DNA of 5,124 nucleotides from Candidatus Aenigmatarchaeota archaeon (GTDB lineage: Archaea > Aenigmatarchaeota > Aenigmatarchaeia > CG10238-14): contig JAFCEW010000027.1 in the NCBI GenBank assembly GCA_017608955.1, positions 1 to 5,124 on the forward strand, written 5' to 3'. This document shows, piece by piece, positions 1 through 5,066 of the stretch (positions are counted from its first letter, which is position 1; each line of letters opens with the position of its first letter). The position numbers were made by a program, and so were the translations under genes. The notes under the pieces were generated by a model. That model was not told the origin of the DNA, made no database searches, and was given only the letters and a program-made list of their open reading frames with translations.

Positions 1-880
1 TAAATGAAACTGTAAAGTCTTGATCTTCTCCAGGTCCTAATTTAGATATTTTAGTATAATTCAATTCCTGTATATCAACTTCGTATGTATCTTCTTTTAG
101 TCCAGTATTTTTTACATTTATATTAAATTCATTTACTTCTCCAGAACATGCTTGAATTTCTTCTGGATAAACAACTTCAAATTGATAACATTTTGTTAGT
201 TTTATGTTTGTTTCAGCTTGTGCTTTTACATAACTTGTCTTTGCATTTGCATGCAATATTAGTGAATATTCTCCTTCAGGCTTACACTCTTTAGATATTT
301 CTATATTAACTTTTTCTGTTTCACCTGGTTCTAAAGCTAAGCTAGTCTTATCTAGATTTAAATAATCTGCTATTTCACTTGTTAATGAAAAAACTAAATC
401 TTCGGTATATTCTCCAGTATTTTTTATTTCAGCAGTTACAAAACCACCTTCACATAAACAAGATGCAACATCTTCTGGCATTGTTATTTGTATACTTCTA
501 TCAGCAATAACATTTAATGTAAAAGTATCACTATCTTCTGATTTTCCTTTTACAGTTATAATACCAGAATATTTGCCAGTAATATTATCTTCACAAGATG
601 CGGTTACAAATAAATATACAGTTTTTGATTTTTCACTATCTAATTCAATCTGGTTTTGGCTTAAAGAATACCAATTATCTGGCAACCCTTCAACTTCTAA
701 TGTATAAATATCTTTCATATTGCCAATGTTTTCTATTGATATATCATATACAGCAACACCACATGGATTTATTGTAACTTCTTTTGGTGTTATATTAACA
801 GACACATCAAAATTTTGAGCTAATACTAGAGAATTTATAAAGAGTAGACTAAAAATTGTAGATAAGACTAGTTTTTTCAT
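1..880 (-). CDS. Exported repeat protein with NEW3-like beta-sandwich domains (C-terminus beyond window)
   Basis: The frame starts at ATG 880-878 and stays open for 293 codons to the left edge, so the 3' end is missing. Residues 1-21 form a signal peptide (basic MKK, hydrophobic core, LVLA before Gln22), so the product should be exported. The rest is built from repeats of about 103 residues. Each has a Cys early in the repeat, then an N-x-G motif (NIG 51-53, NTG 154-156, NTG 258-260) followed by an acidic D/E and alternating hydrophobic strands, and a second Cys late. Cys40-Cys96 and Cys143-Cys199 are both 56 apart, and Cys245 opens a third repeat. This resembles NEW3/CARDB-type Ig-like domains common in archaeal cell-surface proteins, which usually act as spacers or adhesive stalks. 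That is a family-level inference and the ligand is unknown. A Shine-Dalgarno lies just upstream. It is divergent from the tRNA gene. Confidence 0.85.
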   Translation of the reverse strand, partial: MKKLVLSTIFSLLFINSLVLAQNFDVSVNITPKEVTINPCGVAVYDISIENIGNMKDIYTLEVEGLPDNWYSLSQNQIELDSEKSKTVYLFVTASCEDNITGKYSGIITVKGKSEDSDTFTLNVIADRSIQITMPEDVASCLCEGGFVTAEIKNTGEYTEDLVFSLTSEIADYLNLDKTSLALEPGETEKVNIEISKECKPEGEYSLILHANAKTSYVKAQAETNIKLTKCYQFEVVYPEEIQACSGEVNEFNINVKNTGLKEDTYEVDIQELNYTKISKLGPGEDQDFTVSF

Positions 881-883
881 TAA

Positions 884-890
884 ATCACCT
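884..890 (-). promoter_or_regulatory. Shine-Dalgarno site of the exported repeat protein
   Basis: Read on the minus strand this is AGGTGAT followed by TTA and the ATG. It matches the anti-Shine-Dalgarno ATCACCT expected at the 3' end of archaeal 16S rRNA. It supports the ATG at 880 as the start and is the only clear Shine-Dalgarno in the window. The promoter is not obvious. An AT-rich box around 911-925 (TAATAAA on the minus strand) would place a start point just before this site, but that is weak. Confidence 0.7.
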
Positions 891-930
891 AATTATAAGA
901 AGAATGTTAAAGATTTATTAATAATTATGG

Positions 931-943
931 AAAGATTTATATA
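931..943 (+). promoter_or_regulatory. TATA box with BRE-like purines, tRNA-Thr promoter
   Basis: TTTATATA at 936-943 matches the archaeal box A consensus. It is preceded by purine-rich AAAGA, as expected for the TFB recognition element. The centre of the box is about 26 bases before position 966, so transcription should start a few bases before the tRNA's first base at 970. The AT core is nearly symmetrical and could also fire leftward for the divergent exported-protein gene, though the plus-strand match is better. Confidence 0.6.
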
Positions 944-969
944 TTTGTAGCAAAAATTTGATAAAAAAT

Positions 970-1072
970 GCCTCGGTGGCTCAATGGTAGAGCAACTGGC
1001 TTGTACTGGTCTTGTGAATTAATCATGATCAAAAGAGACCAGTAGGTTGGGGGTTCAAGTCCCTCCCGAGGC
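970..1072 (+). tRNA. tRNA-Thr (anticodon UGU) with 32-base intron at 37/38
   Basis: All arms can be drawn. The acceptor stem 970-976 pairs perfectly with 1066-1072. The D arm is 979-993 with stem GCTC/GAGC. The anticodon stem 995-999 pairs with 1039-1043. The variable loop is AGGTT (1044-1048). The T arm is 1049-1065 with loop TTCAAGT. The spliced anticodon loop is CTTGTAA, with T33, anticodon TGT at 1002-1004, A37 and A38, so it decodes ACA and by wobble other Thr codons. The next base (1073) is T, consistent with U73 described for archaeal tRNA-Thr. The 3' CCA is not encoded and must be added after processing. The intron is 1006-1037. Pairing of T-loop and acceptor is complete, so this should be a functional gene. 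Confidence 0.95.
1006..1037 (+). other. Archaeal tRNA intron with bulge-helix-bulge splice motif
   Basis: Between the anticodon-stem halves there are 39 bases where 7 are needed, leaving a 32-base intron after A37. A bulge-helix-bulge can be drawn. Outside is the five-pair anticodon stem. Next comes a 3' bulge AG^A (1036-1038), and then a central helix of C1000-T1002 with A1033-G1035, plus a G1003/A1032 mismatch. A 5' bulge TA^C (1004-1006) follows, and the inner helix pairs 1007-1011 with 1027-1031, including one G-U. The caret marks the expected cuts by the archaeal splicing endonuclease. The central helix is one pair short of the ideal four. The intron is too short to encode a protein. Confidence 0.85.
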
Positions 1073-1080
1073 TTGTTAAA

Positions 1081-1090
1081 TTATTTATTA
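1081..1090 (+). promoter_or_regulatory. Possible TATA box for the 361-residue protein
   Basis: TTATTTATTA is centred about 26 bases before the ATG at 1111. With no Shine-Dalgarno between them, this predicts a leaderless transcript beginning at or near the start codon. The match is loose in such AT-rich DNA, and read-through from the tRNA promoter is an alternative. Confidence 0.35.
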
Positions 1091-1110
1091 TTCTAAATTA
1101 AATTCTAGAT

Positions 1111-2196
1111 ATGCGGAGTAAATTAAAAATTCTTATTTTATTTTTAATGGTAGGAATTCTTTATATTTCATATTTCTACATTTATCCAGAATATATTCTT
1201 AGAACCAAATTGAAAGAACTTTTTGGGGAAGATGTAAGTATATGGAAATATAATGAAGCAATTCTTAGTACATGGGGATACAACTTTCTTAAAGAACTGT
1301 CTTTTGAATTTTGTGAAAACCATAATATTACTTACTGTTCAATAGATGGTTATTATCAGAGATTATTCTTAAACAACATATATTCAAATTATACAGAATC
1401 AAATATAATGAAAATGATGGATTATTGTTGTTATTTGCCTAATGGTACAAAATATGAAATGCATAATACAGATTCAATTACATATCATAATTGCACAGAG
1501 AATGAATTCTCTGTTGAAAAATATGAACAAATAAATGTTTCAGAAGCAAATATTTTTATTTATGATTTTTTAATTAATACAATTCAAGTAAATTCAATCG
1601 AAACTAGCTATGCAAATCTTAAAAATGCTTTTGAGGACGAATCTCTTGAAATAGATGAAGAAATAGGCAATGCTCTATTAATAGCATTATCATTATCTCA
1701 AACAGGTTCTTATTCATATCATTTTGTTAATTATGGTGAATATATTCATGATGAATGTGAAAATTCTACTAATAAAACAAATTGTGTTAATGCATTTGTG
1801 AATAAATTTGAAGATATAGCTGAACAAAAGAAAAAGAATTTACCTGAATTTGAAGAACTTGAAATTCCAGAATGTTATAGTAAAATAGTTTATTTACAAA
1901 TAAAAACAACAGAAAAGGAACTTAGAAAGCAATTAAACTATACTGAAGATCCATTTTCAATTATATGGAAATCAATATTGATAAAATCCTATGATCAATG
2001 TTCTAAGAAAGTTTATAATATGACTCTTGAAAATAATACCTGTCATATTATACCAAAAACACCACCCAAGAGGAAAGTCGAATCTCTTGCTATCATATTA
2101 GAACAAATTGGAGAATTTGGAAATTGTTCTACAAAAATTATAGAAAATGAAATTTCAATCTTAGACGAAGAGTTTGGTATAGAAGATGAATTTTAA
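1111..2196 (+). CDS. Membrane-anchored, Cys-rich, sequon-rich protein of unknown function
   Basis: I do not recognise this 361-residue protein. Residues 1-6 are basic and about 7-25 are hydrophobic without a clear signal-peptidase site, so it looks like a signal-anchored protein with its body outside the membrane. The body holds 11 cysteines (68, 76, 106, 107, 128, 216, 225, 255, 297, 311, 339). It also has 11 N-x-S/T sequons (Asn 72, 93, 111, 127, 142, 218, 221, 277, 303, 309, 338), several beside a Cys, which fits disulfides and N-glycosylation by archaeal AglB. The region 230-275 is charged and probably helical, and the C-terminus is acidic (DEEF, IEDEF). There is no second membrane span and no catalytic motif I can name. 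The ATG has no Shine-Dalgarno and fits a leaderless start. The gene follows the tRNA by 38 bases, and its stop shares TTAA with the minus-strand frame at 2193. It is a real gene with unknown role. Confidence 0.8.
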   Translation: MRSKLKILILFLMVGILYISYFYIYPEYILRTKLKELFGEDVSIWKYNEAILSTWGYNFLKELSFEFCENHNITYCSIDGYYQRLFLNNIYSNYTESNIMKMMDYCCYLPNGTKYEMHNTDSITYHNCTENEFSVEKYEQINVSEANIFIYDFLINTIQVNSIETSYANLKNAFEDESLEIDEEIGNALLIALSLSQTGSYSYHFVNYGEYIHDECENSTNKTNCVNAFVNKFEDIAEQKKKNLPEFEELEIPECYSKIVYLQIKTTEKELRKQLNYTEDPFSIIWKSILIKSYDQCSKKVYNMTLENNTCHIIPKTPPKRKVESLAIILEQIGEFGNCSTKIIENEISILDEEFGIEDEF

Positions 2197-2360
2197 TCTA
2201 AATATTTAATGATGAAAATATATTTTGCATTTAATTTTATTTTTTCTACAAAAATTTCTTGTTTTCTTTTCATCTCCGTCCCAATAACTTCTATTCCTGA
2301 ATAAATTTTCTTATATTTTTCTACTAATTCGGATTTGTTTTTCTTCACAAATTCATGACA
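2193..2360 (-). pseudogene. Probable gene remnant (or 51-codon GTG-start ORF), unrecognised
   Basis: The gap between the 361-residue and PLD genes contains a minus-strand frame, open from 2360 down to a TAA at 2195-2193, that reads like a soluble helical C-terminus. It begins CHEFVKKNKSEL, continues with YKKIYSG and IEVIGTEMKRK, and ends KYIFIIKYLD. It has no ATG except an internal one. A GTG at 2348-2346 would give 51 residues. Just upstream the same frame has two stops in quick succession, while another frame reads on as ELQRVLIILNLYPSIKGN (2365-2415). That pattern suggests a degraded or frameshifted gene that lost its N-terminal part. I do not recognise the family. AT-rich DNA can yield plausible-looking peptides by chance, so this is tentative. 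The rest of the gap holds only the PLD promoter. Confidence 0.33.
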
Positions 2361-2421
2361 TTACCCTTAATAGATGGATATAAATTCAAAATTATTAAAA
2401 CTCTTTGAAGTTCTAAAATTA

Positions 2422-2431
2422 CATATATAAT
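2422..2431 (+). promoter_or_regulatory. TATA box for the PLD-family gene
   Basis: CATATATAAT is centred about 25 bases before the ATG at 2451. No Shine-Dalgarno follows, so the transcript is probably leaderless. The neighbouring bases are also AT-only, so the exact box could shift by a few positions. Confidence 0.45.
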
Positions 2432-2450
2432 ATAATTTATCTTAATTATT

Positions 2451-2960
2451 ATGAAATTCAAATTGGTTTTAATAGGAATTATAATCATATCTGTTTTTTC
2501 ACTAAAATATACAGGATTTTTAGTTTTTTCACGATCTATTGAGGTATATTTTTGTCAAGTTGATAATTGTCAACAAGAAGTAATTTCAGAATTGCAACAT
2601 GCAAAATATAACATATATTTTATGACATTCTCATTCACAGATGATGATATAGGAAATTTCTTAATAAAAAAGCATAATCAAGGAGTAGATATAAAAGGAA
2701 TATTTGAAAAAACCCAAATTAGTAGATATTCAGAATACGAAAAATTAAAACAAAATAATATAACTGTTGTCCTTGATAATAACAAATATTACATGCATCA
2801 TAAAGTCTTTATAATAGATAATTCCACTGTAATAACTGGCTCTTATAATCCTACAAGATCAGGAAATGAAAAAAATGATGAAAATCTTGTTATAATACAT
2901 GATAAAAGTATAGCAAATGAATATTTGAAAGAATTTATTAGACTATGGAAATATAGTTAA
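2451..2960 (+). CDS. Single-HKD phospholipase D/nuclease-family protein, membrane-anchored or exported
   Basis: This 169-residue protein carries one HKD motif. His116-x-Lys118 is followed by Asp123 (HxKx4D), then GSYN at 130-133 and Glu144-Asn145, the usual order in PLD-like domains. Upstream is the family's N-terminal half: FCQVDNC, a helix, then NIYFMTFSFTDDDI at 54-67 and GVDIKGIFE at 78-86. Short members with one motif, such as the Nuc endonuclease and Zucchini/mitoPLD, dimerise to form one active site. They act on phosphodiester bonds of DNA, RNA or phospholipids through a covalent phospho-His. Which substrate applies here cannot be read from sequence. Residues 4-26 are a hydrophobic segment with no obvious cleavage site, so the catalytic part should lie outside the cytoplasm, where Cys35 and Cys40 could form a disulfide. 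The gene ends 23 bases before the small membrane-protein gene and may share its transcript. Confidence 0.88.
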   Translation: MKFKLVLIGIIIISVFSLKYTGFLVFSRSIEVYFCQVDNCQQEVISELQHAKYNIYFMTFSFTDDDIGNFLIKKHNQGVDIKGIFEKTQISRYSEYEKLKQNNITVVLDNNKYYMHHKVFIIDNSTVITGSYNPTRSGNEKNDENLVIIHDKSIANEYLKEFIRLWKYS

Positions 2961-2983
2961 ATAAAATAAAAATAATAAAATGT

Positions 2984-3205
2984 ATGGATTTAGCTTTGGT
3001 AGGAATATTATTAATATTTCTTGGTGTATTTGTGATTATAATTTCTAGTTTTTCAAACTCATCAAAGGTAGAATGGGCATTTGGAGGATTTATAGGTCCT
3101 GTTCCATTTGGCTTTGCAAAAAATAAAAAAATGTTATACATTCTGTTAGCAATTATGACAATATTTTTTATTTTAACTATTTTTTTCCAAAAAAGATACA
3201 TTTAA
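2984..3205 (+). CDS. Small two-helix membrane protein, DUF131/TIGR00304-like
   Basis: This 73-residue protein has two membrane helices, about residues 4-22 and 50-68. They are joined by a loop with GGFIGPVPFGFAKNKKM at 34-50. A hydrophobic helix, a Gly-rich (I)GP(I/V)P segment ending in a charged K-K/M stretch, and a second helix match what I recall of the archaeal DUF131/TIGR00304 family, which has no known function. Length also fits. The two helices and basic linker predict insertion in the cytoplasmic membrane. The ATG has no Shine-Dalgarno and no clear TATA box of its own, so co-transcription from the PLD gene 23 bases upstream is likely. A different ATG four bases earlier is out of frame. 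The last codons run into the probable ipk promoter. Family assignment is by motif memory only. Confidence 0.7.
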   Translation: MDLALVGILLIFLGVFVIIISSFSNSSKVEWAFGGFIGPVPFGFAKNKKMLYILLAIMTIFFILTIFFQKRYI

Positions 3206-3208
3206 AAA
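3199..3208 (+). promoter_or_regulatory. Possible TATA box for ipk
   Basis: CATTTAAAAA overlaps the last codons of the preceding gene and is centred about 26 bases before 3230. This predicts a short leader of around ten bases before the ATG at 3240. No Shine-Dalgarno is present in that leader. It is one of several AT-rich candidates, so the position is tentative. Confidence 0.4.
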
Positions 3209-3239
3209 TTTATCAATCAAAAAAATAAACCCCTGCAAG

Positions 3240-4013
3240 ATGAAAAAAATGGACAGAATAATAATAAAGCTTGGTGGATCTTTAATAACAGAAAAAGATA
3301 GAGAAGATTTCCCTACTACTATTAATGAAATAGAAAAAAGAGCAGATGAATTCATAAAACATGAAATTATAAGAAATTTAGCAAAAGAAATATCAAAACT
3401 AAAAGTAAATTTAATTATTATAAATGGAGCTGGACCTTTTGGTCATTTTCTTGTTGATAGAGGATGTGATGCAAAAACAGTTCATTTTTCTGTTCAATTA
3501 TTAAATCAAAAAATAATAGATATTTTCAAAAAGGAAAGGATGGATTTAGTTCCTGTTCCCCCATACGATACATGTAGTTATAAAAAAAGAATTTATGGAG
3601 ATGAATTATGGAAAAAAACAAAGCAAATTCTTGATAATGGAAAAATTCCCATAATATATGGTGATGTTATTCCAATTTCAAAAAAAGATTATGAAGTAAT
3701 ATCAGGAGATGATATTGTAGTAGAAATGGCAAAAAGATGGAAAGCAAATAAAATAATAATGCTTTCAGATGTTAATGGAATATTTACAAGAGATCCAAAA
3801 ATATATTCTGATGCAAAATTTATACCAGAACTAAGAGATACAAAAAATATAGAATTTAGATTAGCTAATATAGATGTAACTGGTGGATTACAATCTAAAA
3901 TTAAAAAATTACTCTCTATTGACATACCATCCCAAATAATAAATGGATTAGAATCAGGTAATTTAGAAAAAGCAATAAATGGAGAATCAGTAGGAACTAT
4001 TATCAGACAATAA
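3240..4013 (+). CDS. ipk: Isopentenyl phosphate kinase
   Basis: This 257-residue protein is an amino-acid-kinase-fold enzyme. It phosphorylates isopentenyl phosphate with ATP to isopentenyl diphosphate, the last step of the alternative archaeal mevalonate pathway in the cytoplasm. Motifs appear in family order. IIIKLGGSLIT is at 7-17 (Lys10 and the Gly loop for phosphates), and NGAGPFGH at 62-69 ends in the His that separates isopentenyl phosphate kinases from other members of the fold. VHFSVQLLN follows at 81-89, then GDVIP at 141-145, SGDD at 155-158, MLSDVNGIF at 174-182 and DVTGGLQSK at 212-220. A C-terminal NG-(x4)-GNL plus GTII completes the set. Length is normal. The start could be ATG 3240 or Met4 at 3249, since most relatives begin just before the IIIKLGG strand. 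No Shine-Dalgarno helps decide. The 3' end overlaps the convergent reductase gene by 27 bases, and together they frame archaeal lipid synthesis. Confidence 0.95.
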   Translation: MKKMDRIIIKLGGSLITEKDREDFPTTINEIEKRADEFIKHEIIRNLAKEISKLKVNLIIINGAGPFGHFLVDRGCDAKTVHFSVQLLNQKIIDIFKKERMDLVPVPPYDTCSYKKRIYGDELWKKTKQILDNGKIPIIYGDVIPISKKDYEVISGDDIVVEMAKRWKANKIIMLSDVNGIFTRDPKIYSDAKFIPELRDTKNIEFRLANIDVTGGLQSKIKKLLSIDIPSQIINGLESGNLEKAINGESVGTIIRQ

Positions 4014-5066
4014 ATCCATATCTAAATCTTCTAAAAATGGTTTTATTATATTAGAGCTTCTTATAAAAAAATCTAAAATTGGTTCTGGAAGATTATTAAT
4101 AAATTTACTTAACCATACCCCTTTTTTCATTGGCCAATATAATTTTTCTTTCCATACTTTATCATAATTTTCTTTTAAAAATAAAGAATCATATTTTTTC
4201 TTTTTTATTGATTTTATACATGCATCAGCAGCTATTTTCGAACATATAAGACCATATATTAATCCTCCGCCAGAAAAAGGTTTTACCTGAGATGCAGCAT
4301 CTCCAACTAAAATTACATTATCAGCAACAGAATTTTCTATAATTCCGGTTCTTATAAGACCAGAAATTTGATTTTTATATTTTATTTTTTTACCAATTCT
4401 AATTTCAACAAATTTTTTGAAATATTCTGATACATTATTTTTTGCAGCTATTCCTATTCTTGCCCATTCTTCATTTTCTGGAACAACCCATGCAAAAAAA
4501 TCAGGAGATTGTTTTAGCCATAATTCTACTGTATCTGAAATATAGTCAGATTTTATAGTTTGTTGAACTCCAACTAATAAATTATCAGGAAGATTTATTT
4601 TTGCTCTTCTGGCTACTAGAGAATTTGGTCCATCAGCGCCTATTATCATTTTTGTTTTTATAATTTCTTTATTTGTTTTTACTCTTACTGTATTTTCGTC
4701 TATCATATAATCTTCGAAAGAAGTTGATAATTTTATTTTTGAATATTTTTTTGCTTTTTCTCCTAATTCCTTATCAAATTTATTTCTATCAATAACATAA
4801 ACAGGAGTTTTATGTTTTAATTCAATAAAATTATTTTTAGTAGAATAGAATCTAGCTTTTTGTATTCTATTTACTACAATTTTTTTTGAAACTCTACTCG
4901 AATCAAAAATCCTATGACTAACTAATCCTGTGCATGTAGAATATTTTCCAATTTCATTATTTTTTTCCAAAACTATGATATCCAAATTATTTTTACCTAA
5001 TAATTCAGCTGTTTTACATCCTATAGGACCAGCACCAACTATTACTATATCATAAATATTGTTCAT
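3987..5066 (-). CDS. Geranylgeranyl reductase-family FAD-dependent oxidoreductase
   Basis: This 359-residue protein is a flavoprotein of the geranylgeranyl reductase family. In archaea such enzymes saturate the isoprenoid chains of digeranylgeranylglycerol phospholipids at the membrane surface. The FAD-binding Rossmann strand is at 6-34 (VIVGAGPIG, ending in acidic Glu34). STCTGLVS at 43-50 places Cys45 where relatives carry a conserved Cys. GADGPNS is at 143-149, and GDAASQVKPFSGGG at 255-268 is the second FAD motif. The described YxWxFP(x7-8)GxG substrate motif appears here as FAWVVP (191-196) then GIA (205-207), so it is recognisable but altered. No membrane span is seen. Length is close to the smaller family members. 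The ATG overlaps the stop of an upstream frame (TAATG), suggesting translational coupling. The 3' end overlaps ipk. Related enzymes act on other polyprenyl substrates, so the exact lipid is not certain. Confidence 0.9.
   Translation of the reverse strand: MNNIYDIVIVGAGPIGCKTAELLGKNNLDIIVLEKNNEIGKYSTCTGLVSHRIFDSSRVSKKIVVNRIQKARFYSTKNNFIELKHKTPVYVIDRNKFDKELGEKAKKYSKIKLSTSFEDYMIDENTVRVKTNKEIIKTKMIIGADGPNSLVARRAKINLPDNLLVGVQQTIKSDYISDTVELWLKQSPDFFAWVVPENEEWARIGIAAKNNVSEYFKKFVEIRIGKKIKYKNQISGLIRTGIIENSVADNVILVGDAASQVKPFSGGGLIYGLICSKIAADACIKSIKKKKYDSLFLKENYDKVWKEKLYWPMKKGVWLSKFINNLPEPILDFFIRSSNIIKPFLEDLDMDLLSDNSSY

Noticed and set aside
970..1110. Integration site (att) of a mobile element at the tRNA-Thr gene
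   Set aside because: There is no integrase gene and no repeat of the tRNA 3' end elsewhere in the window, so only the general tendency of tRNA genes to be targets would support it.
2235..2246. T-rich run as a terminator for the 361-residue gene
   Set aside because: It has only short runs of T broken by an A and no hairpin, and it coincides with lysine codons of the minus-strand frame. T-runs this weak occur throughout the window.
3165..3187. T-rich stretch as a terminator before ipk
   Set aside because: It falls inside the coding sequence of the second membrane helix of the small protein, where Phe and Ile codons explain the T content.
2938..3201. Minus-strand open frame of 87 codons
   Set aside because: It lies antisense to the small two-helix membrane protein, whose motifs look genuine. 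The minus-strand peptide shows no family features and has no start signal.
3173..3355. Minus-strand open frame of 60 codons
   Set aside because: It spans the ipk promoter and the conserved 5' end of ipk. It is a shadow frame in AT-rich DNA.
3689..3925. Minus-strand open frame of 78 codons
   Set aside because: It lies wholly inside ipk, opposite the conserved SGDD, SDVNG and DVTGG motifs.
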